Shown piece by piece: positions 8,009-17,178 of a DNA stretch of 64,000 bases. Source of the stretch: Allobosea sp. CRIB-10 (GTDB lineage: Bacteria > Pseudomonadota > Alphaproteobacteria > Rhizobiales > Beijerinckiaceae); contig NZ_FOKP01000002.1 in assembly GCF_900112185.1 (NCBI RefSeq), forward strand, positions 248,001-312,000, in the 5' to 3' direction. Position 1 is the first letter of the stretch, and every line of letters begins with the position of its first letter. The notes under the pieces were generated by a model. It had not been told where the DNA came from and did no database searches. It worked only from the letters and a program-made list of their open reading frames with translations. A program made the position numbers and the translations under genes.

Positions 8009-8992
8009 ATGAGCCGCTTTTCTCTCGACCGCCGCACGCTGCTCGGCGGCCTCGGCGCCTCGCTCGCCTTGCCCGCGGCCGGCCATGCACAGGGCGCCTG
8101 GCCGCAGGGGCGCACGCCGAAGCTGGTGGTGCCGTTCACGCCCGGCGGCGCCACCGACATCCTCGGCCGCCTCGTCGCCGACAAGGTCGGCCAAGCGCTC
8201 GGCGCAACCTTCGTGGTCGAGAACCGCGCCGGCGCCGGCGGCAATATCGGCGTCGAGGCGGTGGCGCGCGCCGAGCCGAACGGCGACACGCTGCTGATCG
8301 TCTCGGTCGGCCTCGTCGCCAATCCGGCGCTCTATGCCAAGGTCAACTACGACCCGCTCACCGACTTCACCCCGATCACCATGGTCGCGCTGGTGCCGAA
8401 CCTGCTCGTCGTCAGCCCGACTCTCAAGGTCAAGGACACCGCCGAGCTGATCGCTTATGGCAAGGCCAATCCGGGCAAGCTGACCTATGCCTCCTCCGGC
8501 GTCGGCACCTCGATTCACCTCGCCGGCGAGCTCTTCCAGAAGCTGACCGGGATCAAGATGGTGCATGTGCCCTATCGCGGCTCGGCGCAGGCGATGCAGG
8601 ACCTGATCGGCGGGCGCGTCGACCTGATGTTCGACAACATCACCGCCGCATTGCCCCAGGTCCGTGCCGGCACGGTGCGCGGCTTCGGCGTCACCACGGC
8701 GCAGCGGTCCCCGACCGCCTCCGAATTCGCCCCGATCAACGATCTCGTGCCGGGCTTCGACGTCTCTTCCTGGTTCGCTTTGTTCGCCCCGGCGAAGACG
8801 CCGCAGGCGATCATCGACCGGCTCCAGGCCGAGACCAAGGCCGCGATCGCCGACCCCGTGGTGCGCGGCAAGATGGACCAGCTCGCGGCCCAGCCGGTCG
8901 GCAACACCCCGGCGGAGCTCGCAGCCTTCGTTCGCGCCGAGCAGACGAAATGGGTCAGCCTGATCCGCGAGGTGGGCATCAAGGCAGAGTGA
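8009..8992 (+). CDS. Bug-family (TctC-like) tricarboxylate transport receptor
   Basis: 327 residues with a Tat-like signal (SRFSLDRRTLLGGLGASLALPAAGHAQ). The mature protein shows the Bug signatures: LVVPFTPGGATDILGRLVADK, then VVENRAGAGGNIGVEAVA and MVHVPYRGSAQAMQDLIGGRVDLMFDN. Such receptors bind carboxylates and other organic anions for TctAB-type carriers. No tctA or tctB lies in the window, so this is an orphan receptor, as is common in Burkholderiales and some Hyphomicrobiales. A ribosome site (TGGAGGGGATGACCGACG) precedes the ATG. Confidence 0.93.
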   Translation: MSRFSLDRRTLLGGLGASLALPAAGHAQGAWPQGRTPKLVVPFTPGGATDILGRLVADKVGQALGATFVVENRAGAGGNIGVEAVARAEPNGDTLLIVSVGLVANPALYAKVNYDPLTDFTPITMVALVPNLLVVSPTLKVKDTAELIAYGKANPGKLTYASSGVGTSIHLAGELFQKLTGIKMVHVPYRGSAQAMQDLIGGRVDLMFDNITAALPQVRAGTVRGFGVTTAQRSPTASEFAPINDLVPGFDVSSWFALFAPAKTPQAIIDRLQAETKAAIADPVVRGKMDQLAAQPVGNTPAELAAFVRAEQTKWVSLIREVGIKAE

Positions 8993-9014
8993 CCTTTCGG
9001 GAACCTACCGTTCG

Positions 9015-9064
9015 CGCCCGACGTTCTCCAAAAGCCCGCCCGCCGATCGGCGAGAACGCGGGCG
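9015..9064. other. Intergenic hairpin between the Bug gene and the DUF3309 gene
   Basis: CGCCCG (9015-9020) plus CGTTCTC (9022-9028) pair with GAGAACG (9052-9058) plus CGGGCG (9059-9064), giving 13 bp with one bulged A. There is no T-run after it, so it is not a canonical terminator on the plus strand. It may stabilise or attenuate the transcript before the small DUF3309 gene. Confidence 0.5.
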
Positions 9065-9086
9065 GACGGAAGAAGGGGCGCGAGCC

Positions 9087-9260
9087 ATGTCCACCCTCCT
9101 CATCATCATCCTGCTCATCATCCTGCTCGGTGGCGGCGGGTATTACGGCCATCGCAGCTATGGCGGCGCCGGCCTCGGCGGCGTGGTCGGCCTCGTGCTG
9201 GTCATCGTGATCGTGCTGTGGCTGCTCGGAGCGCTCGGCGGCCCGGCCGTCAGGGTCTGA
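9087..9260 (+). CDS. DUF3309 family small membrane protein
   Basis: 57 residues: a hydrophobic N-terminal helix (STLLIIILLIILL), a short GGGGYYGHRSYGGAG loop and a second hydrophobic helix (VVGLVLVIVIVLWLLGAL). This matches the tiny DUF3309 proteins common in Alphaproteobacteria, which have a Gly-rich turn with a conserved H and Y/W. A ribosome site (GAAGGGGCG) precedes the ATG by about 6 nt. The protein should sit in the inner membrane as a two-helix hairpin. Function unknown; homologues are often stress-associated, but nothing here shows that. Confidence 0.8.
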   Translation: MSTLLIIILLIILLGGGGYYGHRSYGGAGLGGVVGLVLVIVIVLWLLGALGGPAVRV

Positions 9261-9268
9261 GCCCTCAC

Positions 9269-9356
9269 CGTCATTGCGAGCAAAGCGAAGAAATCCAGAT
9301 CGTAGAGCGCTGCCGCTCCTTGGATTGCTTCGTCGCCGACGCTCCTCGCGATGACG
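9269..9356. repeat. Intergenic palindromic repeat, family 1, copy 2
   Basis: Outer arms CGTCATTGCGAG (9269-9280) and CTCGCGATGACG (9345-9356) pair with one mismatch, and the inner ATCCA / TGGAT arms also pair. The layout and sequence parallel the copy at 4139-4227, and it again lies between convergent genes (DUF3309 gene and cyclodeaminase-like gene). Confidence 0.85.
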
Positions 9357-9375
9357 GCTGCGGCGCTCGCCAGCC

Positions 9376-10320
9376 TCAGTTCGCGAGCTTCCAGACCAGC
9401 ATGGCGGCGGCGAGATCCTCGAGCGCGGTGCCGACCGATTTGAACAGGGTCACGTCATCGCGCTCGACCGCGGGATCATATTCACCGCGGCAGAGGCCGG
9501 CCAGTGTTCCCGAGACCTGCTCCGCGGTATAGGCGCCCGCCTTGATCGCGACGGCGACGTCGCCGCCCTCATGCAGCGCCGCCTGCGTATCGACGAAGAC
9601 ATGGGCGCGCTGCAGCGCCTCGTCATCGGCCTCGCGCATCGACAGGTTGAAGGCCCCGACCAGGTCGAGATGAGCGGTGCGCTTCAGCCAACGGCCATGG
9701 ATCAGCGGCTCGCGCGACAGCGTGGCGCAAGAGATCAGATCGGCCTGGCGCGCCTCGGCTTCGAGGTTCTCGGCGACGCGCGCTTCGATGCCGTCGCGCG
9801 CCAATTCGGCGACCACCTCGGCCGCTGCCTCCGGGCGGCGCGCCCAGATCGCGATGTCCTCGAAATTGCGGACACTGCGATGCGCCTTGACCAGGAAGGT
9901 GGAGAGCGCACCGGCGCCGACCATCAGCATCCGCTTGCAATCCGGGCGCTCCAGCATGCGCGTGGCGAGTGCGGACGCTGCCGCGGTGCGCCACAGCGTC
10001 AGGCGCGCGCAATCCAGTGCCGCCAGCGGCGCGCCGCTCGCTCCGTCCATCAGCAGATAGCTGCCCATCACGCTCGGCAGGCTGGCTGTGGCGTTGCCGG
10101 GGAACACGGTGACGACCTTGGTGCCGAGGAAGGCGGGCTTTTCTTCCGGCGCGGTCCAGGCCGGCATCAGCAGGAGGGTCGCGGCGGCATCGGGCCGCTC
10201 GATCTCGTGGTGATGGCGCACCGGCGTGACGATGTCGCCGCGGAAGGCGTCGGCGAGCGCGTCGGTCAGCACGGGGAAGGTGAGCAGGCCGTCGATCTCG
10301 GCGGCGGAGAAGAAGCGCAT
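9376..10320 (-). CDS. Ornithine cyclodeaminase/mu-crystallin family protein
   Basis: 314 residues. The N-terminal substrate domain (AEIDGLLTFPVLTDALADAF) is followed by a Rossmann NAD(P) domain with the MLMVGAGALSTFLVKAH motif (about 151-167). The family includes ornithine cyclodeaminase, alanine dehydrogenase, ketimine reductases and lysine cyclodeaminase; the exact reaction cannot be assigned. It follows the LapA-domain gene by only 10 bp on the same strand and may be read through from the ihfB operon. A trpF gene is usual at this place in related genomes, so the position is unusual. Confidence 0.88.
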   Translation of the reverse strand: MRFFSAAEIDGLLTFPVLTDALADAFRGDIVTPVRHHHEIERPDAAATLLLMPAWTAPEEKPAFLGTKVVTVFPGNATASLPSVMGSYLLMDGASGAPLAALDCARLTLWRTAAASALATRMLERPDCKRMLMVGAGALSTFLVKAHRSVRNFEDIAIWARRPEAAAEVVAELARDGIEARVAENLEAEARQADLISCATLSREPLIHGRWLKRTAHLDLVGAFNLSMREADDEALQRAHVFVDTQAALHEGGDVAVAIKAGAYTAEQVSGTLAGLCRGEYDPAVERDDVTLFKSVGTALEDLAAAMLVWKLAN

Positions 10321-10330
10321 GGTCGTAGCG

Positions 10331-10666
10331 TCAGACGCGGTTGGTCAGGGCGGGCAGTGCCGAATCCGGCACGGCGGCACGCAGCGACTGCGCCTCGCTG
10401 CGCAGCTTGTCGGCCTCGCGGCGGTTGACCCGCGCGGCCTTGCGATGCTTGCCCTGAGCCAGCCAGGAGGCGAAGCCGCCGATCAGGATGCCGAGCGCGA
10501 TAGCTGCGAGGATCACGGCGAAGAGCGGCAGGTCGAGCGCGAGCGCCGGCGCATCGCGGCTGATCGGATCGAGCGAGACCCGGACCGGAGCGCGGTTCGC
10601 CACCGAGAACAGCACCACGATCAGCGCGACCGGGACGAGCACCAGCGCCTTGAAGAAAGCCTTCAT
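10331..10666 (-). CDS. LapA domain (DUF1049) membrane protein
   Basis: 111 residues with two membrane helices (about 8-24 and 47-69) joined by a short periplasmic loop with the NRAPVRVSLDP motif typical of LapA/DUF1049 proteins, then a charged, probably coiled-coil cytoplasmic tail (RVNRREADKLRSEAQSLR). The E. coli homologue LapA acts with LapB in controlling lipopolysaccharide synthesis. It lies 18 bp downstream of ihfB, the usual alphaproteobacterial arrangement. Confidence 0.88.
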   Translation of the reverse strand: MKAFFKALVLVPVALIVVLFSVANRAPVRVSLDPISRDAPALALDLPLFAVILAAIALGILIGGFASWLAQGKHRKAARVNRREADKLRSEAQSLRAAVPDSALPALTNRV

Positions 10667-10684
10667 CCCGCTCCTCCGGCCTGC

Positions 10685-10969
10685 TCAGGCCTTGCCGTTC
10701 AGCCGCATGCGCAGCTCCTTGCCAGTCTTGAAGACCGGCACGAACTTCTGCTCGACCTTGACGGAATCGCCGGTGCGCGGATTGCGGCCGACGCGGGCAG
10801 CGCGCTCCTTGGTCGAGAAGGCGCCGAAGCCGCGCAATTCGACACGATCGCCGCGCGCCAGCGCCTTGACGACTTCATCGAGGATCGAGCCAACGATGTT
10901 CTCGATATCCCGCTGATAGAGATGGGTGTTGCGCTCGGCGATGCGCTGGACGAGTTCTGATTTTATCAT
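10685..10969 (-). CDS. ihfB: Integration host factor subunit beta
   Basis: 94 residues from the ATG at 10969. It is a complete HU/IHF fold: [33 protein letters not shown] at the dimer interface, then [28 protein letters not shown] with the RNPRTG beta-arm tip that intercalates and kinks DNA. The same frame stays open far upstream into sppA, but that extension has no homology. IHF bends specific sites in nucleoid organisation, recombination and transcription. It follows sppA by 28 bp and is probably co-transcribed with it. Confidence 0.96.
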   Translation of the reverse strand: MIKSELVQRIAERNTHLYQRDIENIVGSILDEVVKALARGDRVELRGFGAFSTKERAARVGRNPRTGDSVKVEQKFVPVFKTGKELRMRLNGKA

Positions 10970-10997
10970 GGGTCCAATATAACCGCTTGTAACATCG

Positions 10998-11966
10998 TCA
11001 CTTTTCGACGGCAGGCTGCCAGAGCGCCAAGGGCGCGTCAAGCCGCAGCCCGACCGGGACTTCGGCGGCGCGCGCGAGCAGCGCCGCGAGCGGCTCCAGG
11101 CCGGCGGCGCGCGCCATCGCCTCGCCCGCGCTCCACAGGCCGTAGGACGAGGATTCGCTACGGCGGCGCCAGTCGCGCACCGGCAGATCCTTGCCGACGC
11201 CCTTCTCGCGCTCGAGCCAGGCGATCGCCTCCGGCTCGCCGCCGACCTCGTCGATGAGCTTGAGCGTGACGGCCTGGCGGCCTGAATGGACGCGCCCGTC
11301 GGCGACCTTGGCGACCTCGGGATCGGCGAGCTTGCGGCGCTCGCCGACCAGGCGCTTGAACCAGTCGTAATTGTCGGCGATGACGCGCGCCGTCTCGGCG
11401 GCAGCTTCAGGCGAGGTCGGCTCCAGACCACTCGGGGCAGCCTTGAGCGGGCTGGAGCGGGTGATCTCGAACTTGACGCCGATCGTGTCGAGCAGCCTGG
11501 AGACATTGGGGATCTGGGCGATCACGCCGATCGAGCCGACCGGCGAGGTCTGACGCGCGACGATGCGCTCGCTGCCGAGCGCGACGATGTAGCCGCCGGA
11601 CGCTGCGACCCCGTCGACCACCGCGACGACCGGCTTCTTCGCGGCCAGCCGGCGGACTGCGTCGTACAGGGCTTCCGAGCCGGTCACCGTTCCGCCGGGG
11701 CTGTCGATGCTGAGCAGCACGGCGCTGGCGCGGCTGTTCTCCAGCGACTTGATCAGCTCGAGCGTGCGGCGATCGCCGGAGATGAAGCCGGAAATGGTGA
11801 CGCGGGCGATATGGGCCTGGGCCGTGCTGCCCGGCAGGCGCCCGCTCCAGGCCAGGGCCCCGGCGACGAGCATCACGACGACACCTCCGAGCGCGAGCAG
11901 CCGCCAGAGCGACAGCTTGCGCCGCAGGCTGCGACGATCGGCGAGCAGATCGGCATCGGACGACAT
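10998..11966 (-). CDS. sppA: Signal peptide peptidase SppA, short (36K-type) form
   Basis: 322 residues from the ATG at 11966 ([13 protein letters not shown]); an in-frame extension to 12191 is rejected because it runs into the Hsp70 gene. One N-terminal transmembrane anchor (about 24-44) is followed by a single ClpP-like S49 domain. The catalytic Ser is in the [20 protein letters not shown] stretch and the partner Lys probably lies in the SSPLKAAP segment. It degrades cleaved signal peptides in the inner membrane. This is the half-size form with one protease domain, usual in Alphaproteobacteria. Its end is 28 bp from ihfB. Confidence 0.93.
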   Translation of the reverse strand: MSSDADLLADRRSLRRKLSLWRLLALGGVVVMLVAGALAWSGRLPGSTAQAHIARVTISGFISGDRRTLELIKSLENSRASAVLLSIDSPGGTVTGSEALYDAVRRLAAKKPVVAVVDGVAASGGYIVALGSERIVARQTSPVGSIGVIAQIPNVSRLLDTIGVKFEITRSSPLKAAPSGLEPTSPEAAAETARVIADNYDWFKRLVGERRKLADPEVAKVADGRVHSGRQAVTLKLIDEVGGEPEAIAWLEREKGVGKDLPVRDWRRRSESSSYGLWSAGEAMARAAGLEPLAALLARAAEVPVGLRLDAPLALWQPAVEK

Positions 11967-12054
11967 GTCGGCAGCTCCGTTGGGCGGGGCCCTGTCATGT
12001 AGCTCCGCCGGGCCGGAGGGGCAAGGCGGCAATGGGCGCGACAGGATGCCCGAC

Positions 12055-13344
12055 TCAGGCCGCCGCCAGCGCCCGCTGCCGGTCGAGCGCGAGCAAGGCA
12101 AGCCCGCTCGCCACCGAACGGAAGGCGTCGCCGATATGGATGCGCTGCGGACTGAAACGGCGGTCGAACAAGGCGCGCACCGCCGGCACATAGGAGGTGC
12201 CGCCGGTCATGAACACCGCCTCGATCTTGTCGCCGGCGATGCCGGCCGCAGCCAGCGCCTCGTCGAGCGCGCCCTCGATCGCGGCGACGTCGTCGGCGAT
12301 CCAGCGCTCGAACAGGGCCCGCGTCACGCTGCGGTCGATGCGCACGCCCATCTGGTCGAAGCTGAGCTGCGCCTTATCCTGCGATGAGAGCGCGATCTTG
12401 GTCGCCGAGACGGCGCGGTAGAGTTCGTAGCCGAGATCGTATTCGATCACCGTCATCAGGTCCTCGAGCCGCTCGGGCTCGACCGCGTCGCGGATCAGCG
12501 CCTTGAGCTCGGTCATGGTCTCCCTGCTCTTCATCAGCGAGAGCCGGTGCCATTGCGCGAAGGCGGCATGGTAATGCGCCGGGATCGGCAGGCGCTTGCC
12601 GAAGGAGAGATAGTCCGAGCCCTTGCCGAGCAGCGGCGAGACCGCATGCTCGATGATACGGTAGTCGAAGGTGTCGCCGGCGACACCGACACCGGCATGC
12701 GAGAGCGGAACCGCCTGCAAGGTCCCGTTCACGCCGGGCTCGAAGCGCATCACCGAGAAGTCGCTGGTGCCGCCACCGAAATCGGCGACCAGCATGGTCT
12801 GCGGCGTCTTGAGTTCGCGGGCATACCAGTAGGCGGCGCCGAGCGGCTCATAGGCGAAGTCGACCTTGCTCATGCCGGCCTTGCCATAGGCGGCCGAGAG
12901 GCGCGAGAGCGCCAGCGCCTCGTCCGGCCGATCGCCGGCGAAGACGACGGGGCGGCCGGAGAGGACGGCGCGCTCACCGAGATCGTCGAGCCCGGCTGAG
13001 AGGTCGCTCAGGAAGACCGCGATCAGGTCCTCCAGCCGGAAGAGCTTGCCGAACAGGCGCGTCTCCTGGAAGGCACGGCTCGACAGATGCGTCTTCAGCG
13101 ATTGCAGGAAGCGGTGCTCGGTGGTCATGCCGAGCGCCATGTCGAGCGCGTCGGGACCACTGACATGGGTGACATGGGCGTGGGGCGGCCGCCCCTCTCG
13201 CCAGAACATCAGCGCCGAGCGGTAGGCATCGACCGCGCCCTGCCTGGTGGTGAAGCTGCGGGTCGTCACCGAGCCGTCGGGACGAGCGAGCGCGACCACG
13301 CTGTTGGTGGTGCCGAAATCGATCCCGATCGCTGCGTCCTGCAT
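12055..13344 (-). CDS. Hsp70 family protein, YegD-like
   Basis: 429 residues. The actin-like ATPase fold is complete: IGIDFGTTNSVVALA phosphate-1 loop at about 6-20, MLVADFGGGTSDFSVMRF phosphate-2 region, and AVFMTGGTSYVPAVRALF adenosine loop near 365-385. The substrate-binding domain and lid of DnaK are absent, as in YegD-type stand-alone Hsp70 ATPases of unclear function. It sits between rpsA and sppA, an insertion into an otherwise conserved neighbourhood, after a terminator that should separate it from rpsA. Confidence 0.9.
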   Translation of the reverse strand: MQDAAIGIDFGTTNSVVALARPDGSVTTRSFTTRQGAVDAYRSALMFWREGRPPHAHVTHVSGPDALDMALGMTTEHRFLQSLKTHLSSRAFQETRLFGKLFRLEDLIAVFLSDLSAGLDDLGERAVLSGRPVVFAGDRPDEALALSRLSAAYGKAGMSKVDFAYEPLGAAYWYARELKTPQTMLVADFGGGTSDFSVMRFEPGVNGTLQAVPLSHAGVGVAGDTFDYRIIEHAVSPLLGKGSDYLSFGKRLPIPAHYHAAFAQWHRLSLMKSRETMTELKALIRDAVEPERLEDLMTVIEYDLGYELYRAVSATKIALSSQDKAQLSFDQMGVRIDRSVTRALFERWIADDVAAIEGALDEALAAAGIAGDKIEAVFMTGGTSYVPAVRALFDRRFSPQRIHIGDAFRSVASGLALLALDRQRALAAA

Positions 13345-13360
13345 CTTCGCTTCCTTCGCC

Positions 13361-13394
13361 GAAACAAAAGCCCGCGCGGATTTCTCCGCGCGGG
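13361..13394 (-). terminator. Rho-independent terminator of rpsA
   Basis: CCCGCGCGGA (13371-13380) and TCCGCGCGGG (13385-13394) form a perfect 10-bp stem with a 4-nt loop. On the minus strand the stem is followed by CTTTTGTTTC (13370-13361). It lies 38 bp past the rpsA stop codon and just before the Hsp70 gene start. Confidence 0.85.
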
Positions 13395-13431
13395 CCGATG
13401 GTTGCTCAGGCCGCCTTGCGCGGCCCGAGGA

Positions 13432-15138
13432 TCACTTCTTGTCGGTCGTCGCCTTCTTGAGGGCGGCGCCCAGGATGTCGCCGAGCGAAGCACCCGAGTC
13501 GGCCGAGCCGTACTGGGCCATCGCCTCGCGCTCCTCGGCCACTTCCAGGGCCTTGATCGAGACCTGGATCTTGCGGGCCTTCTTGTCGAAGAGGATGACG
13601 CGGGCGTCGACCTTCTCGCCGGCCGCGAAGCGCTCGGGGCGCTGCTCGGCACGATCACGCGCGATTTCGGCGCGCTTGATGAAGGTGGTCATGTCCGTGC
13701 CGGCGATCTTGACGTCGAGACCGCCTTCCTTGACGTCGATGACCTCGCAGGTCACGACCTGGCCCTTCTTGAACTCGCCGGCATCCACGAAGGGATCGCC
13801 ACCGAGTTGCTTCAGGCCGAGCGAGATGCGCTCCTTCTCGACGTCGACATCGAGGACGACCGCCTGGAGCATGTCGCCCTTCTTGTACTCCTCGATCACC
13901 TGCTCGCCCGGACGGTTCCAGTCCAGGTCCGAGAGATGGATCATGCCGTCGATGTCGCCCTCGAGGCCGAGGAACAGACCGAACTCGGTCTTGTTCTTGA
14001 CTTCGCCCTCGACGACCGAACCAGCCGGATGCTGCTCGGCGAAGACTTCCCACGGGTTGCGCAGGGTCTGCTTGAGGCCGAGCGAGATGCGGCGCTTGAC
14101 CTGATCGACCTCGAGGATCGCGACGTCGACTTCCTGCGAGGTCGAGACGATCTTGCCGGGGTGTACGTTCTTCTTGGTCCAGGACATCTCGGAGACGTGG
14201 ATCAGGCCTTCGATGCCCGGCTCCACTTCGACGAACGCGCCGTAGTCCGTGATGTTGGTGACGCGGCCCTTCAGGCGCGTACCGACCGGGTAGCGGGCGG
14301 CGATGCCATCCCACGGATCGGCCAGCAGCTGCTTGATGCCCAGCGAGATGCGGTGCGTCTCCTGGTTGATCTTGATGATCTTGACCTTGACCGTCTGGCC
14401 GATGGTCACGACCTCGGACGGATGGTTGACGCGGCGCCAGGCCATGTCGGTCACGTGCAGCAGGCCGTCAATGCCGCCGAGATCGACGAACGCGCCGTAC
14501 TCGGTGATGTTCTTGACGACGCCGTCGATGACCTGGCCCTCTTCGAGCGAGGCGACCAGCTCGGAACGAGCCTCGGCGCGGGTCTCTTCGAGCACGGTGC
14601 GGCGCGAGACGACGATGTTGCCGCGGCGACGATCCATCTTGAGGATCTCGAAGGGCTGCGGCTGGCCCATCAGCGGGCCGACGTCGCGGATCGGGCGGAT
14701 GTCCACCTGCGAACGCGGCAGGAAGGCGACAGCGCCGTCGAGATCGACAGTGTAGCCACCCTTGACCGTGTTGAAGATGTTGCCCATGACCTTCTCGCGG
14801 GCCTCGAACGCCTTCTCGAGCTTGACCCAGCTCTCTTCGCGGCGAGCCTTGTCGCGCGAGATGACGGCTTCGCCGAGCGCGTTCTCGATCCGGTCGAGAT
14901 AGACCTCGACCTCGTCGCCGACCTTGAGCTCCTCGTCCCGGCCCGGGCCGGTGAATTCCTTGAGGGCGACGCGACCTTCGGTCTTCAGACCGACGTCGAT
15001 GATCGCCATGTCCTTCTCAATGGCAACGACCTTGCCCTTGATGACGGTCCCTTCGAGGGCCTCGTTCCGGGTGAACGATTCCTCGAGCAGGGCGGCGAAA
15101 TCCTCGCGACCCGCGCTATAGCTTTCGACAGCTGACAT
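13432..15138 (-). CDS. rpsA: 30S ribosomal protein S1
   Basis: 568 residues from the ATG at 15138, preceded by AGGAGCACAT. Six S1/OB-fold repeats can be followed (about 30-95, 110-175, 195-265, 280-350, 365-435 and 450-525), each with the GxVxxxxxxGxxVxxxxxxGxxHxSE-type pattern, for example [22 protein letters not shown] and [22 protein letters not shown]1 recruits structured mRNAs to the 30S subunit. The Lys/Thr-rich tail ends [10 protein letters not shown]. cmk, often upstream in related genomes, is not present in the window. Confidence 0.97.
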   Translation of the reverse strand: MSAVESYSAGREDFAALLEESFTRNEALEGTVIKGKVVAIEKDMAIIDVGLKTEGRVALKEFTGPGRDEELKVGDEVEVYLDRIENALGEAVISRDKARREESWVKLEKAFEAREKVMGNIFNTVKGGYTVDLDGAVAFLPRSQVDIRPIRDVGPLMGQPQPFEILKMDRRRGNIVVSRRTVLEETRAEARSELVASLEEGQVIDGVVKNITEYGAFVDLGGIDGLLHVTDMAWRRVNHPSEVVTIGQTVKVKIIKINQETHRISLGIKQLLADPWDGIAARYPVGTRLKGRVTNITDYGAFVEVEPGIEGLIHVSEMSWTKKNVHPGKIVSTSQEVDVAILEVDQVKRRISLGLKQTLRNPWEVFAEQHPAGSVVEGEVKNKTEFGLFLGLEGDIDGMIHLSDLDWNRPGEQVIEEYKKGDMLQAVVLDVDVEKERISLGLKQLGGDPFVDAGEFKKGQVVTCEVIDVKEGGLDVKIAGTDMTTFIKRAEIARDRAEQRPERFAAGEKVDARVILFDKKARKIQVSIKALEVAEEREAMAQYGSADSGASLGDILGAALKKATTDKK

Positions 15139-15535
15139 ATGTGCTCCTGAACGCCGGCCGCGTATCCCGCGGATGTCCGGCATGGCGCCGATTGGGTTGG
15201 TGCTGCACACCGGATCGATCCGCACGGTGCTCCACTCGTGGAGCGAGCCATCCCTTAAGGACGGCGGCGCCTGGCCGCAGGGGCCGATCCGCATCCGGCC
15301 GGCCATTTTCCAAACACGAAACGGGAGCCGGCCATGTCGGCCGCCCCCCGGCTGTGATCGATCACGGCCCTTCGGACGAGGCTGACCTAGCGATTTTCGC
15401 GTCGTTCCGCAAGCGGATTGCGGCGCGAAATGCCGGTCGCGCATGCGTGGAGCGGCCTTGCGAGCCGCTGAAGGGGTGCCGATCTTTCGCGGCGAAGCCC
15501 GGCGCCAAGCCGGAGCGATGCAAGGGAAAAGCCTG
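15139..15535. other. rpsA leader and intergenic region
   Basis: About 400 bp with no supported gene on either strand. It holds the rpsA ribosome site (AGGAGC, minus strand) and must hold the rpsA promoter, but I see no clear -35/-10 pair. AAGGGAAA at 15522-15529 is the likely ribosome site of the following flavin oxidoreductase gene. GC-rich open frames across the region have no homology to known proteins. Confidence 0.6.
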
Positions 15536-16543
15536 ATGTTCCCGCTTTCCATCCTCGACCTCGCCTTCATCGCCGAAGGCGCGACCGCTGCAGACGCCCT
15601 CCACAACAGCCGCGACCTCGCCCGCCATGCCGAAAGGCTCGGCTACACCCGCTTCTGGCTGGCCGAGCACCACAACATGACCGGCATCGCCAGCGCCGCG
15701 ACCGCGGTCGCGATCGGCTATGTCGCCGAAGGCACCAAGACGATCCGCGTCGGCGCCGGCGGGATCATGCTGCCGAACCATTCGCCGATCGTGATCGCCG
15801 AGCAGTTCGGCACGCTGGAGACGCTCTATCCCGGCCGCATCGACCTCGGGCTCGGCCGTGCGCCCGGCACTGACCAGCGCACCTGGCGGGCGCTGCGGCG
15901 CGACGCCGACGCGTCCGAACGCTTCCCGCAGGACGTGCTCGAATTGCAGGCACTGCTTGGACCGTTGCAGCCGGACCAGGTGATCCAGGCGGTGCCGGGC
16001 ACCAACACCAATGTCCCGCTCTGGATACTCGGCTCCAGCCTGTTCGGCTCGCAGCTCGCCGCCGTGCTCGGCCTGCCCTATGCCTTCGCCTCGCATTTCT
16101 CGCCGGACGCGTTGATGGATGCGCTCGCCGTCTATCGCGAGCGCTTCCAGCCCTCGACCCAGCTCGAAAAGCCCTATGCCATGGTCGGCTGCAACGTCAT
16201 CGCGGCCGAGACCGACGCCGAGGCGCGGTATCTCTTCACCTCGGTACAGCAGCGCTTCGCCGACATGCTGCGCGGCCGGCGCGGCCTGCTGCCGAGGCCG
16301 ATCGACGACATCGAGGATTACTGGTCCGGCCCGGAGAAGGCGCAGGCGCAGCGCATGCTGGCCTGCTCCTTCGTCGGCTCGCGCGAGAGCGTGCGTTCGC
16401 AATTGCAGGCCTTCATCGAGAAAACCAAGGCGGACGAACTCATCGTCGCCTCGGCGATCTTCGACCATGCGGCGCGCAAGCGCTCCTACGAGATCCTGGC
16501 CGAGATCCAGCCGGCGCTGGGCTTGGCGGCGGTCGCGGCCTGA
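15536..16543 (+). CDS. LLM-class (luciferase-like) flavin-dependent oxidoreductase
   Basis: 335 residues from the ATG at 15536; ATG 15518 in the same frame is possible but poorly placed. It has the luciferase-like TIM barrel of the YhbW/MsnO8 type: [12 protein letters not shown] at the N-terminus, [20 protein letters not shown], then [39 protein letters not shown]. These enzymes use FMNH2 or F420H2; with no F420 genes visible, FMNH2 is the likelier cofactor. It is convergent with the OhrR-type gene, with 12 bp between the stop codons, and may belong to the redox group that follows. Confidence 0.9.
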   Translation: MFPLSILDLAFIAEGATAADALHNSRDLARHAERLGYTRFWLAEHHNMTGIASAATAVAIGYVAEGTKTIRVGAGGIMLPNHSPIVIAEQFGTLETLYPGRIDLGLGRAPGTDQRTWRALRRDADASERFPQDVLELQALLGPLQPDQVIQAVPGTNTNVPLWILGSSLFGSQLAAVLGLPYAFASHFSPDALMDALAVYRERFQPSTQLEKPYAMVGCNVIAAETDAEARYLFTSVQQRFADMLRGRRGLLPRPIDDIEDYWSGPEKAQAQRMLACSFVGSRESVRSQLQAFIEKTKADELIVASAIFDHAARKRSYEILAEIQPALGLAAVAA

Positions 16544-16555
16544 CCGAGCCGCCGC

Positions 16556-17044
16556 TCAGGAGCGGCGTTCATGTTCGGCTGCGTTGAGATTTCCCCGTAG
16601 CCGAACCATGGCCTCGCGCAGATGGCGCTGCTCCTCGGGAGCGAGGCCCGTCGCGCGCTGCATGCTGACCCTGACCGCTCTGCCCCGCTCGCGCAATGCG
16701 CGACCCTGCGGTGTCAGGTTGATGCGGACCTGGCGCTCGTCCTGCGGGTCACGCTGGCGCGTCACCACGCCCATCGCCTCCAGCCGCTTCAGCAACGGCG
16801 TCAGCGTACTGGAATCGAGGAAAAGCTTTTCGCCGAGCTGGCCGACGGTCTGGTCGGCCTCCTCATAGAGAGCGACCAGGGCGATATATTGCGGATAGGT
16901 CAGCCCGAGCTCGTCGAGCAGCGGCTTGTAGACGCGGTTGAAGGCGAGATTGGTCGAATAGACCGCAAAGCAGAGGAACTCGTCGAGGCCCGGCAGCCTG
17001 TCGGCCCCGCTTTGCTGACCGGCCTGTCCTGTCTCATCCGCCAA
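16556..17044 (-). CDS. MarR family regulator, OhrR-like
   Basis: 162 residues from TTG at 17044, chosen because GGGAG lies 7 nt upstream; a longer frame to 17116 has no ribosome site. The wHTH core is GLTYPQYIALVALYEEADQTVGQLGEKLFLDSSTLTPLLKRLEAMGVVTRQRDPQDERQVRINLTPQG. An N-terminal LCFAVYS with Cys at about residue 25 matches the peroxide-sensing Cys of OhrR, and KPLLDELGLTYPQYI is also OhrR-like. OhrR proteins are derepressed by organic hydroperoxides and normally control ohr, but no ohr gene is adjacent. Here the divergent targets are a small peptide gene and a dipZ-like gene. Confidence 0.88.
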   Translation of the reverse strand: MADETGQAGQQSGADRLPGLDEFLCFAVYSTNLAFNRVYKPLLDELGLTYPQYIALVALYEEADQTVGQLGEKLFLDSSTLTPLLKRLEAMGVVTRQRDPQDERQVRINLTPQGRALRERGRAVRVSMQRATGLAPEEQRHLREAMVRLRGNLNAAEHERRS

Positions 17045-17132
17045 TGTGCATCTCCCGGCAAAGGATCGCTCACAGATATTTGATGCGCGATTTATTTTCA
17101 AGCGATTGAGTGGCATGCCCTGATCAGTTACC

Positions 17133-17157
17133 TATCTAGCGATTAAATCGCTCGATA
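17133..17157. promoter_or_regulatory. Probable OhrR/MarR operator
   Basis: A perfect core palindrome AGCGATT-A-AATCGCT spans 17138-17152. Flanking TATC (17133-17136) and GATA (17154-17157) extend it to 25 bp with one mismatched pair (17137/17153). It lies in the divergent region 22 bp before the small peptide start and about 90 bp from the regulator start, the usual place for autoregulation. The AT-rich centre with GCGATT arms is typical of MarR-family sites. Confidence 0.7.
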
Positions 17158-17178
17158 AATAAATCATCAGAGCATGGT

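Noticed and set aside
10685..11506. Long version of the ihfB frame
   Set aside because: The extra N-terminal residues overlap sppA and are Ser/Arg-rich shadow sequence; the 94-residue form matches IHF-beta fully.
13087..15135. 682-codon open frame antisense to rpsA and the Hsp70 gene
   Set aside because: Composition is the mirror of S1 and Hsp70 codons in a high-GC genome; Asp/Leu/Arg-rich with no domain, and the sense genes are certain.
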